Source: Notospermus geniculatus (taxonomy: Eukaryota > Nemertea > Pilidiophora > Heteronemertea > Lineidae). Taken from it: 64,000 nucleotides of DNA. Positions within the stretch are counted from its first letter, which is position 1. Each line of letters begins with the position of its first letter. Shown piece by piece: positions 45,944 through 56,800 of this stretch. The stretch is taken from NCBI GenBank assembly GCA_002633025.1, contig NMRB01000356.1, positions 223,531 through 287,530 on the forward strand. The letters are read 5' to 3'. The position numbers were made by a program, and so were the translations under genes. The notes under the pieces were generated by a model that worked only from the letters and a program-made list of their open reading frames with translations, was not told the DNA's origin and made no database searches.

Positions 45944-47630
45944 CAGGGCTTGTCTTTTAAGGCGCGCAATTGCGCTCGCGCACCATGGCGCGCCTAAAAT
46001 CACGCCGAGGGGCGCAAAAAAACGCGCACCTAGCACTCAAAAAAGTTGAAATTCTGCGCGCCATGCAAATCTGTCTCGACGATGTTCCTCACAACAGTTT
46101 GCCGACGATCCCGACTTGAGGATAGTTTTCACTTCCACAGTGTCCGGAACTTTTGGTTTTATTTCTCTGGGATGTAAAGAAATCGCCTCAAAAACTGTTT
46201 GGATGGATTCCCACTGAAATTTCCTTTCCAATGACATAAATAAAGCTTGCCCATCTTGGTCATTGTTATGAAGAGATTACTTGATTTGTGTGAGTTGGCT
46301 TCGCGCCAACTCCTTGCAGACATCACCATGAGTGTGTGCCTACGATGTTTCTGTCAGCTGGTCTGACTAATTAAACAGAAATAACCTATGATGGACACTA
46401 TGAGAAGCTCAAATTGGGTGTTTTGTTCAATACTCTGTTGATTTCATTCATCATTGCAAGCTTTATTTGGATTAATCATTTTGGGGCCAAGTTTTCAAGT
46501 TCGTTTGACTCTGAGTTCGAAGAATTCATGCTGCAGCCAATCACAGAGAATGGATTCCCTGTGACATGGTGACATTCTGTGACAAAACTTGCTTGCCCGA
46601 AATTCTGTGACATTTTGTGACATTTTGAGAATTCTGTGACTAAATGTGACAAAGTGGTCAGTAAAATTTTGTGGCATTTCAAAACATGCTTACACTGCCT
46701 CTTTTTTGTGCAGAAATCGACTATAATCGTATCGAGCTCGTCATGCGGTGTCCGTCGTTGTCGTCGCCTGTCGTAGTCTTTTAGTAGGGCACGTTTCGTT
46801 ACCGTAAATTATGGAATTCATCGTTATCACTGACAAATATTGTGCATGTGTGTCTCGCATATGTGACAAAAGCAAAGTTGATGTGACTTAAACACGCAAA
46901 AAACACCAATAAAGCTGTGACAATTGAGACTTCCCTGTGACATTTTGAAACTTTTGAGATGTGACAAATTGTGACTTGCCATTAAACATGAATCCATTCT
47001 CTGCAATCAGAAAATACCTGGATTAATATGGTGAAATGTGCGGGAAATTTGAATTCACTTGTGGAGTCTAATGAATACAGGCCTGTAAAACTTGACTGCA
47101 CTCCTACCACATTTAAGGGGTGTGATTTTAGGGGGTGCAGTTCACACTCCTAGCAAATTGAGGAGAGTGAAAAACTACCGGTACATTATATTTTCCTGTG
47201 GTGCACTGGTCAGTGGAGTGATCTTATACTTTTAGTAGATGGCTAGCCTTTGGGCTGTGACAGGTCTTATGCAAAATGAAGTTGACCTGTTGGTATTGGG
47301 ATCTTTCAGGGGATCTAGGCATTAGCTGTAGTTGGAAATTGTCCTCTTTAACCCTTGCCAACCTGACCCACACGTTTTAACCCCTTGATCACTAAAATGA
47401 TCCTATTTTATGACACTAGACAGTAACCAACTATTATAGAATGTGAATGTTGAATCGGAAAGGTCAGTATTCTGCATGAATTGTTCTACAAAAGGAAACA
47501 CTTTCAACATTATCTAGGTGCACAATTTGTGCACCTGGACAAAATCCAGGTGCACAAAAAAAGTGCTCGCCTAGGATAAATTAGGCGAGCATTTTTTTGT
47601 GCGCCTGGGTTTTTCAAAGGACAAGCCCTG
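45944..47630. mobile_element. 1.7-kb non-autonomous element (cagggcttgtctttt), copy B only
   Basis: The ends cagggcttgtctttt and aaaggacaagccctg are flanked by taaacc on both sides (45938-45943 and 47631-47636). It splits the MITE orthologous to 32455-32594. It carries the decayed VFEAISLHPREIK frame on the minus strand and AT-rich sequence with repeated gtgacattttg words. No intact transposase. Confidence 0.75.
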
Positions 47631-47779
47631 TAAACCCGGCCTAAGACTCGTACTATAAAACTAAGACCTGTAAGACTCCACTGTAAAACTAAGAGTAAGA
47701 CCCACTGGCACTGTACTATAAAACTAAGACCCTACTCTAAAATTAAGACCCACTGGGCTATATACGGTAAACCTACATA

Positions 47780-48132
47780 CGGTAAGACCCTACTTAACTA
47801 TAAAACTGAGACCCATACACTGTAAGTGAATGAATTTTTGCTGAAACTCAAGACATGTCAGAAAAGATTATTTTCATGCAAAATACATGTACTCATGCAA
47901 AATACTCACCAGACATGCTGCATGAAGTCTCATGGTGTTCATCAAATCAGACTACGGTAAACCTAAGACCCTACTTAACTATAAAACTGAGACCCATACA
48001 CTGTAATGAATGAATTTTTGCTGAAACTCAAGACATGTCAGAAAAGATTATTTTCATGCAAAATACATGTACTCATGCAAAATACTCACCAGACATGCTG
48101 CATGAAGTCTCATGGTGTTCATCAAATCAGAC
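47780..48132. repeat. Local ~175-bp tandem duplication of an exon edge
   Basis: Two direct units, each with aaaactgagacccatacact through the last ~16 codons of the 48090-48296 exon and its donor. Copy A has one unit, so the duplication arose in copy B. Confidence 0.8.
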
Positions 48133-48296
48133 TCAGGTTTTTCACGGGCTATTTTGCCTTTGCTTTCACTCGTTTCATTCTCTTCAACCCCTGGTTTGCC
48201 AGGGGTGTCTGAGTTAACCAAACCCTCCTGATCAGAATCCATTCGGCCCAAATATCGTCTTAACGTACGATCATAAGCAGAATGAGAGTAGTACAC
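48090..48296 (-). CDS. Candidate cassette or alternative first exon, copy B (207 bp)
   Basis: Orthologue of 32832-33041, 69 codons, phase 0/0, frame intact. Compared with copy A it has several substitutions (for example Ser/Leu, Ala/Pro, Thr/Asn) and one codon fewer. Its 3' portion with donor is duplicated downstream. It may be an alternative first exon (ATG at 48314) or a weakly constrained cassette. Confidence 0.45.
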
Positions 48297-48299
48297 CTG

Positions 48300-49461
48300 C
48301 GAAGACACTTGCATGCCGTCAACCAGGTCAATCTATTCACCAGATCAAACGAACCAGGCCTATGGCTATTTAGCATGGACTGAATGACAACAATTCATCC
48401 GTATGCCAGAGAATGATATTATCACACCACCAAAACTGATCCAAGCATTTCATAAAGGAATGTATTTCGCCAACGAAATCAGTTGGTTCAATGAACACAT
48501 ACAATGCAGTAGTACGCACATTACTGCTCAAATTTCATTGGTGCCATCATTTATTGAGAGCCCATTCATATGCCAGGAAGTTGGGCCGTTATCTTTTGAA
48601 CAACCATTATGCAGGCAGCAAATGACCAATTCCTGTATCCATTATGGCCTAATTACCACGATCATTAGCCATGAGAGGGAAATAGTTATAAATTGGCAGC
48701 CACAGTATGTTTTTTACTTGAACAAGGTTATCTGTGAAGTTCGTCAGGGGTTTGTGGGCGGAGTGATGTCACAACCCTTGGATGGTACATGTAGTCAAGA
48801 TGATGAGCGATGATGCACCTTTTTACCCATGATGCATGTATATATTTAGTACCGGGTATTCTTCAGAGTAGATTTGATTGACTGGCAAATAATGACTGCA
48901 GGTGTCAGTACATGTCAAAGGCACAGTGAAGTGACTGAAGCTCAAAAGAAATACATGTACATGTAATTATGTAATCCACTTGGGAATGCAATTGCAAAGG
49001 TGCACAAACAGTCCTTTGCTCCGACACTCTACCATGTCTACACCAGAAATTGTGGGGGCAATTGTACATAATGTAGAGAAAAGCATATCACAAGAAAATG
49101 ATTCTGCTACAGGTGAAAGCAGCTGCAAGTGTACATGTAGGAGCAACCATACTCCACTGAGACGATTCTCGAATTCCCAGATCTGCACACTTCCACCGAA
49201 AGCTCATCCAGAACCTTGATCTGAAATGAAACCAGGTGATGCGACGCCATCCATGATTCAGCAATGGTCGACTCTGACGCAACATCATCGAAGTCACTGT
49301 CATGGGGTTCTCTGCATCACATCATTCAGCCAGTCAGCTTCACAGACGGAGGTTGTGGTTGCGATTTCAGCGGAAGTGTGGCGATCTTTCTCGTTACGTT
49401 TAAATTTGAGAATTGTCTATTAATACGAAGCTTTCGTAAAAGAGAGAGAGTGGTCTCTTAC
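48300..49461. other. Intronic stretch
   Basis: 48300-48990 aligns with copy A; 48990-49461 is copy B only. No further exon recognised. Confidence 0.4.
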
Positions 49462-49665
49462 CTTAAGTGTTGATGATATGTGGTCTACTTTCCGAGTGAG
49501 AGGTTGCTGAACTGATTCCGAAAACATTCTTGGAGTTAGAGGAGAGCCAGTCATATCAATATCATCCCCAAATATATCAGAATTGTCTGTGGATATGTCA
49601 GTGTCATCCATCCCCGGGCAATGACTATGATGTTTTCTGTTGGACTTGATATTGGAATGATTTGT
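49462..49665 (-). CDS. CEP128: CEP128 exon ending KVDHISSTLK (204 bp), copy B only
   Basis: Acceptor (tttgattttcacag) and donor (gtaagag) enclose 68 codons, phase 0/0, beginning TNHSNIKSNRKHHS and including MDDTDISTDNSDIFGDD, SPLTPRMFSESV and TRKVDHISSTLK. The last segment aligns with vertebrate CEP128 TEKVNTITSTLQ, which directly precedes DTSRNLRQ. Joining to 42239-42325 restores that order in frame. An internal ATG (49611) could be the start, but the open frame and good acceptor upstream suggest another 5' exon. The region is missing from copy A, where other repeats (34309-35560) occupy the place. Confidence 0.75.
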
Positions 49666-50759
49666 CTGTGAAAATCAAAATGATTTGAATATCAAGTATT
49701 TTCATGAATAATATACACGCTTGTTTGAATGCATGAATGAAATACAAATATAGTTTGTGTACACTAAAAAAATTTGCCATTCAGGACAGTACATGTATGT
49801 ACATTTAATTTCCAAAATTTGTGTTCCAACACGAGCGAGAGGTGGGTGAAATCAAGCTTTATAATGAAAAAAAGAAATGCTAAAAATAACAGAGTAGGCT
49901 TGCTAGGCCTACGACTACCAGCCTGCCCAGGACAGGTCAGAGGCCAATAATTCTACACGTTCAACATCAAGAAGATCAAACCACTTCTTTAGCCTGTCAA
50001 TTTATAAAAAACAACACCCTAGGCCTATATCATGTATGAAACAACGTGATGCGCCAATATAAGCCTAGACTAGAGCCTCTAGATCTACAGTAGTAGAGGT
50101 CCACCCTAGCATGCCTGCCCTTATTATAAGGCTTATACTTATCGGCAACCCTATCATATCATCCCGATTCAATTCAAATTCCACCACCCATTATGCACCA
50201 GTACCACCACATAGACAACACCATCATTTTCCGAATGATATATATATATATATGCCGGCCATTCCTGACTCAGCTCATGAGCTCGGGGGCCAGTCGGCTC
50301 AGCCAGCTCATGAGCTGCAACTAAAATTCAATCATGCAATCAATCAATCAAACAAGCTCTGACGACCGAGTCTGACTGACTCTGTCAAAATTAAAAAGAT
50401 TGAAAAGAGCAGAAAACTGGCTAGGCCATAATAATATGAATCATAAATTAAACTGAACACAGCACAGGCTATGTCAACAGGTGTTCACCAAATAAAGTAA
50501 AATTTTCCAAACACAAGGGCACCGGACTTGATTTCTTCTTATCGGGCCGGGCACGCTCTTCGTCCCGACATGCACGGACATGTACAAACAGCACACACTG
50601 TACATTGATGTACACAAAAGCACTGCCGACATAGGAGAGCCAACGGTCGTTTCAAAACAGGGTATTGATCTTAACATCCGTGCTGGTTTGTGTGAAAGTT
50701 TGAAGACGTACTTATTCTATGTTCTCTAGAATTTTATCATACAGCATCCAGTCACGAAT
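49666..50759. other. 5' intronic stretch, no exon recognised
   Basis: 50030-50759 aligns with copy A 35570-36375. A short (at)n run is at 50238-50252. Confidence 0.4.
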
Positions 50760-51115
50760 ATAATGATTAGAAACATACTTTTGGCGCATTTATTTTGTGA
50801 GTACCCGCCGCGGTCAGCTCGAAAACACCGCCATTTTCAAACAAAGCAGGGCAGCAGTGAATTAGCAGACGGTTTCGTCAGAAATGACAAAAACGTGTCT
50901 TCTTGTGAGAGATGGGCACTATACAAAATAGTAGAATTTTATTCACCGGTATTTATCGGTTGCAAAGTTTTCATACTATCTGATATAAGTATCCATTTGA
51001 ATTTTTGGCGATTTTCGTGTGCCACTGACCAATCAGAGAAGAGTTTCTAAGGCGGGTTATTTGACCATAACAACAAGACACGTGTGTTCTGTTTACAAAC
51101 AAATGCACGTTTCCA
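50760..51115. promoter_or_regulatory. Probable divergent promoter region, copy B
   Basis: Near-identical to 36376-36730, with the same CCAAT box, cacgtg and minus-strand aaaatggcgg. No TATA box seen. It would serve CEP128 to the left and the 51118 exon to the right. Inference only. Confidence 0.35.
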
Positions 51116-51117
51116 CC

Positions 51118-51218
51118 ATGTCCATCATGGGAGAGAAAGCTGGAAAACAGGGCACTCTGGCATTTTTAATGAAAAATTCCAACATAAAAAGCGCGCTTCT
51201 AGAACGAAAACGTCGAAG
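51118..51218 (+). CDS. Candidate first coding exon of an unknown plus-strand gene, copy B
   Basis: 33 codons from ATG 51118 (MSIMGEKAGKQGTLAFLM..., ending ERKRR) to a donor aag|gtaggcc in phase 2. Conserved with copy A at protein level. It does not join in frame to the 53841 exon through the acceptor just upstream of that exon. Product not recognised. Confidence 0.35.
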
Positions 51219-51375
51219 GTAGGCCTAAACCCTAGCCTATTCATGTGCAAAACAAAAGACAAATCTAAACTAATTAATTTATTGTGACTGGTGGTCATCT
51301 GGCTGTGCTGTAGGCCTAACTTGCGGGCTGTTTGGTAGGCCCTATCGATGTTTTGGTATTGCTGTCTGTAGAATA

Positions 51376-51513
51376 ATGCCACCTGAGGATTGCAAGACTG
51401 AGCTGCAAACTGAGCGAGGGGGGGGGGCATCATGTTCTCAGGGTCCGTTCTTGGGGGCACACCCCATCTGGTCTGATGCCGTCTGACATGGCTCATCAAG
51501 CGCTTACTAACCT
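51376..51513 (-). CDS. Unassigned open exon-like frame
   Basis: A minus-strand frame follows an acceptor-like cctagattcag and reads SKRLMSHVRRHQ, PPRTDPENMMPPPLAQFA, QSCNPQ up to a possible donor (cag|gtggca). Codon use looks protein-like and the frame stays open beyond to about 51255. It lies just outside copy B. It could be a 5' exon of CEP128 or a mobile-element remnant. Confidence 0.2.
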
Positions 51514-51607
51514 GAATCTAGGCCTATTCCAAAAGTCTCGTAAATTTGACGGAATGCAGTCGTCAGAAAACGTTTCGCCTTGTTCACCCTGCTGTTGAAG
51601 CACTAAA

Positions 51608-51873
51608 TTTAAAGATAACTTATCACGGGTATTTTCGCGGGCCACGAAAATCATTGTTATTTACATTTTGTTTGTTTGTGTCCAGTCTTCCTGCCTCTTA
51701 TGATGAGTATTGTTGGTGGCATGCCCCCTCTATAAATTCTTTTCACACCGAAAGTATTCATGACATTGGTGGGTTGGCATTATCCCAAAAGTCCAATAAC
51801 ATAATGTAAACATCATGTTTACAAACATTGAATGTAGGCCCTAAACAATGAAGTCGTGATACATTATATTTAA
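51608..51873. mobile_element. MITE, TIR aaagataatgtatcacg (first copy)
   Basis: Ends aaagataacttatcacgg and cgtgatacattatattta. A direct copy is at 53311-53566. Both contain attttcgcgggccacgaaaa. Confidence 0.7.
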
Positions 51874-52043
51874 TAGGCCTGTCTCAATTCAAGAAAACGC
51901 AAGGTTCCCTCCTCTATTCCCCATTGGCGTCGAATCATTTTTATAAACGGTGCATTTGATCCTGGCTAAACTCTACCCTACCAACTTTTGAAAGCGTGGA
52001 CAGTTAAAAAATGGGTTAAACATCGGCTTAGCATTTTAAAATC

Positions 52044-52222
52044 CTAAGGCTGCTTTTCCACGAGACGTTTGGGCTGCTTTTCCACGAGACGTTTGCGGGC
52101 GCGGAATAGGAGGCGGACGCGGGTAGAAAAGATCGATCCAACGCATTTCCCTTTAGCTGTTTCACCCGCATCCGCGCCCGCCTCCTATTCCGCGCCCGCA
52201 AACGTATCGTGGGAAAGCAGCC
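52044..52222. mobile_element. GC-rich palindromic MITE (ggctgcttttccacg)
   Basis: Ends aaggctgcttttccacg and cgtgggaaagcagcctt, with complementary arms gcgggcgcggaataggaggc. The left 23 bp are duplicated. It abuts the next element at TTAA. Confidence 0.8.
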
Positions 52223-52226
52223 TTAA

Positions 52227-52407
52227 GGCCCGTTTCCACTATAGCGGGTTCCGCGGCGGTTTGCGGCGAGCGGTGCGGTTTTCACAGGGCTTTGGATAAT
52301 CTTTCGATGGTGTAACAATACAATAGCCTATTGATTATCCCAATGCCTGTGAAAACCGCTCCGCTCGCCGCAAGACGCGGCGGAATCCGCTATAGTGGAA
52401 ACGGGCC
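52227..52407. mobile_element. TTAA-type palindromic MITE (ggcccgtttccactatagcg)
   Basis: Ends ggcccgtttccactatagcg and complement, TTAA on the left (52223-52226) and TTTA on the right. Same family as 60706-60883 and 60888-61060 (shared ttggataatc and tcgatggt). Confidence 0.8.
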
Positions 52408-52410
52408 TTT

Positions 52411-53174
52411 AGGCTGGCTGTCCATTCACGCGATTTTCGAGCGGCGTACGCTCGAAAGCATTGTTTTCGCGGCGTTGGTCACGGACAAAGGCATCGCACC
52501 GCTTGAAAATCGCGAGCCTGCTTTGAATTGGAGCGTTAACGCTCGAAAGCATTGTTACGCCGTGATCAACGACGCGGAAAATAGCAATCCTTTCGAGCGT
52601 TTCCGCGCGCGGAAACGCTCCAATGGAAAGCAGTAAAGGTCTGTTCACATCAAAACCGTGCCGCGGGACGCGACGGCGAAAAACGACGCGCGTTCACCAC
52701 CGGGAAAATAACTCAATGGATTTTCAATAAAAGGGTCACACCAAAGACGCGCGCTCGCTTGCCGCGCGTCTTTGGTGTGACCCGTTTATTGAAAATCCAT
52801 TAAGTGTGTAAGGATCTTTAAGATCTGTTCACACCAAAACCGTGCCGCGGGCCGCGACGGCGAAAACCGACGCGCGTTCACCGCCGGGAAAATCAGTTCT
52901 GGATTTTCAATAAACGGGTCACACCAAAGACGCGCGGCAAGCGAGCGCGCGTCATTTTTTGCCGCGCGTCTTTGGTGTGACCCGTTTATTGAAAATCCAT
53001 CCTTTTCCCGGCGGTGAACGCGCGTCGTTTTCCGCCGTCGGGGCCCGCGGCGCGGTTTTGGTGTGAACAGACCTCGAAAGCATTGTTTTTTCCGCGCCGT
53101 GACCAACGCCAGCGGAAACAAACAATGTTTTCGAGCGTTTCCGCGCACGGAAACGCGCCAATGGAAAGCCGCCC
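52411..53174. mobile_element. MITE (ggctggctgtccattcacgc) split by another MITE
   Basis: Outer ends ggctggctgtccatt and aatggaaagccgcc, with repeated cgctcgaaagcattgtt arms, surround a nested palindromic element at 52635-53073. Confidence 0.7.
52635..53073. mobile_element. Nested CG-rich palindromic MITE (aaggtctgttcacatc)
   Basis: The ends aaggtctgttcacatcaaaa and ttttggtgtgaacagacct are complementary. The inside has four mirrored gacgcgcg and gggtcacaccaaagacgcgc blocks, suggesting one copy inserted in another. Confidence 0.75.
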
Positions 53175-53310
53175 TACGCATTTTGGACAATCTGTCTGAG
53201 ATAGTTGTCATAGGTGCGAAGGTCACTGGATTGACAACATTGAAGAACCCCCGGGTGCTTTTCATGACATAAAAGCAAAGTTGAAAGTATGGCCAAATTG
53301 TACCGATACT

Positions 53311-53566
53311 TTAAAGATAATGTATCACGGGGTATTTTCGCGGGCCACGAAAATCATTGTTTATTTACATTCTGTTTGTTAGTGTCCGGTCTTTCTTTGT
53401 CTTATGAGTAATTTGTTGATTGCATGCCTCTCCAGAATTCTTTTGGCACAAAATAATTCAATTTGGTGAGTTGGCATGTCCGAAAAGTCAAAAATAACAT
53501 AATGTAATTTCCATGTTTTCAAACATTGTAATGTAAACAATGAAGTCGTGATACATTATCTTTAAT
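53311..53566. mobile_element. MITE, TIR aaagataatgtatcacg (second copy)
   Basis: Ends aaagataatgtatcacgg and cgtgatacattatcttta. Direct copy of 51608-51873. Confidence 0.75.
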
Positions 53567-53840
53567 GTCCTAGCCAGTGCCATGAAAACGCTTGAAATAA
53601 CCAACACTGAATCCGAAATTACCACAGTTGTCGATGGTACAGTGAACCCAATTTTCAATTTACAATGGAAATATCAAATATTTATTTTGATGACCAACGC
53701 ACACAATCGGAGAACTATTATGTTACATTGAAAGCAATAACCCGCAAAAAGTTCACTTGGATACCGCTTCTAATGGAATAACAATATCATTTTCCAGGAT
53801 TTTAATTTTATGAGGACGAGGTAAAAGTTACGCGTGACCA

Positions 53841-56800
53841 ATGGCAACTCAAAACGACTGTTCTGCACATGAACGCACGGTGCCGAAGATTACCACCCAG
53901 AGCATTCACAAGGCACTGACGGTGGCAGCTAGTGAAATCACCCGACATTATTCTTCATCATCGGTTGGCCGATCTCCGAGCTATGCCTATGGTCCTTCCA
54001 ATGTCTTCAAGTCAAAACACCAAATGAACCAGAAATCGGGTTCTGATATGAATTCATCTCATCACGGGGCCGTTGAGCAGAGCCCTCGCTTGGGCAGTAA
54101 AGTTGACGCGGTACAAACGACGAAAGCGAGCGCCTTGAACGCCACCGGAAAACTGGAGGAACAGATCACGAACGAAAAATTACGAAATCTGCAACGTCGC
54201 TTCCAGGAGGCAGACGAGGACTGCGGAGGAGGGTTGGATATCGATGAATTCAGGAATGCTATGCAGCAGTTGATGCCAGGCGTAGATGCGCATGAACTGG
54301 AGATCATTTTCATGAAGGTTGACACGAATTGCGACGGAACTGTCGACTGGGATGAATATCTTTCGTACATGTTGCTCGAGTACAAAGAGAAAGACCTGAT
54401 GACGTCGATGTTGACGGATAAACCGTTTCCGAAACCACTGCGAGAAATACCTAGCAATCATCGCGACGACATCAGTCGAATCACCTTCCTCCCGACATTG
54501 CAGAACAAACACGGCAACCGCAGCGACAAGGTGGATTATCTTCACGGACGCTACATCACGATCAGTCGGGACGGCGTGGTCAACTTCTGGTCGCTTGAGA
54601 TGAACCATCTGAAAACCAATATATGTACGCTCGATTATGCCAAAGAAAAAACAATGTGGGTGACATACCTTGTGTGTTTGCCCAACGTGAGCATGATAGC
54701 AATCGCGTCGACCGACAGGGACATCAGCCTTTATGACATCAGCGCCAACAAATTTGATCGGAGCTTTCGGATCAGCGGTCTGGACCACTGTGCGCTGAAC
54801 ATGGATTACTGGTTCGACAATCAGAATCTAAATAATGCTGTGCTAATATGGGGAGATGCAGGAGGTACTGTCTCTGCTATCGAGTTCAAGGAATGTTTGA
54901 GTAGTGGAGGACTGTTCGGGAACTACGCTGGCAAGAAGGGTCCACTTGGTTTACGGATTCCCTTTCCCGAACTGTTGAAGGGCGACGTAAAGGGAGTCGT
55001 GGCCCATAAGTTGACCGCTCTGCACGATGATTGGATTTCCCAGGTCCGATTCTTTCCTACTCTTGATTGCTTCATTTCGTGTTGTGTCTCTGGGACGACG
55101 GCAATGTACGTGGGTGACCTTGAACGGAAGAAGGTGACGTCCTACTTTGTAAACAGGAAAGGTATCCTCTGCTTTGACTATGATAAAGTCAGCAATATCA
55201 TTGTTACCGGCGGTATGGACCATCTTGTCCGGGTATGGAATCCGTACGTCAACAGCAAAGCAATAGTAGTGTTCAAGGGACACAACAAGGCTGTGGAACA
55301 CGTCCTCATCAATCCACACAACGAACAAGTCATCAGTATTGCCAAGGACAAGACGATACGCGTGTATAACCTGTCCGATCAAAGCTGTGCACAGAATATA
55401 CCCGGGAACAAGATCACGATGGGACCTCATCCCATAACGGCCGTGTTTCTGAACCCACGGTTGCAGTGTCTCATCCTCGGGACAAACCAGTTGGCCGTCT
55501 TCGAACGAAAGGAAGAGGAAAGACAACAAGAGGTCAAGTCCCACAACGCACCAATCACAGGGGCGCTTTACAACAAGCTTTTCAACGAAGTTGTGATTGC
55601 CTGTCATGAGTCGACTGTCAGCGTTTGGGATCTGAACACAGGCGAGAAGCTCATCCAGTATACGAACGCGCATAAGATCATCGAGAAAGGCGAAGAGAAG
55701 GGTATTGAGATCACGGCCATGGTGTTTGATCCGACTGGAAGAAGGCTTATTACCGGTGCCCGTGATGGAACCGTAAAGGTATGGAACTTCAACAACGGTG
55801 CCTGCCTACGTGAGTTCGAAACCGTCGGGAATTGTGAGATCACAGGCCTGGTATGTCCCAGGCAGCAGATTATGATCACTGGATGGAATAGACGAGTGAC
55901 GTCGTATATTGATGTGAAGGACATGGAGGACGAGGAACCGAAGATATGGGATGTGAAACACCACGATGACATTCTGTCATTAGCGTACAATGGTTCCAGT
56001 AGCATTGCCACGGGGTCGTACGACGGTGATGTCATTATCTGGTCGCTGGAAACCGGTCATATCTTCTGTCGTTTAAACCCACACGAGAGTGCACGTCCGC
56101 AAACTGCCGTCAGGCCGATTACTAGTAAACAAGATCAAGGACCACCGACTAGGTTCTCGATGTTGTCTCGGGAAAGGGAAGGACTCTCTTCGGGGACGAC
56201 CAGTAGCAATCAGCTGACGCCCACGAGAACAGACCCAGTTGAGGACAGGTCATACCGGTCAGTTAAGGAGTGGATTAATGAGAAAAGTCAGAAACGGAAA
56301 AAGCTACCGGTGTCGTCACTCCAGAACGGCAGTCCAGTCAAACTACCGGACTTGGGCAACAAAAATGGGAACTTAGTGAACGGCGTAGACGGTCAGCATC
56401 CTGCGTACGTGGACTCGACGGGCTCCCTGGAAAGTTGCAAATCTCGGGATGGTGTCAATACGAACATGAGCGACACGGCGGTGCCTGCAGCATCTAGGAG
56501 TGAACAGGGTTCCCCAGTTTCTGGCTCTACCAACCACACTGTGGACGAAGATGAAGACAGGTCCTTCTCTATTGACAATGTGCTGTTCCTGACCAGACGG
56601 GAAGTTGGGAAGGAAACGGCAACCTTGGTAACAGGTGGTGGAGAAGGGTGGGTACGAGCGTGGTCTATTCACCACAAAGGTGGTTTGCTTGGACAGTTCG
56701 TCGCGATACACAAACCTGGTGAATGCGTAACCGCGATGTTCGTAGACGCCAAAAATGAATTCCTTGTGACTGGAGACTCTGCCGGATACGTGAAAGTCTG

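Larger units (their letters stand above)
36887..51256. repeat. Duplicated segment, copy B (14.4 kb)
   Basis: Direct-orientation match to 20077-36872. It holds the same minus-strand exon series plus the upstream exon at 49462-49665. Copy B-only insertions include 39183-39925, 40457-40935, 41510-41731, 43891-44226 and 45944-47630. Confidence 0.9.

Noticed and set aside
52786-53265. 159-codon minus-strand ORF upstream of the WD40 gene
   Set aside because: It lies entirely within CG-rich palindromic MITEs, and several frames on both strands are open for the same reason.
54180-55673. Minus-strand ORFs of 200-240 codons over the WD40 gene
   Set aside because: They are antisense shadows of a strongly supported coding exon and have no domain of their own.
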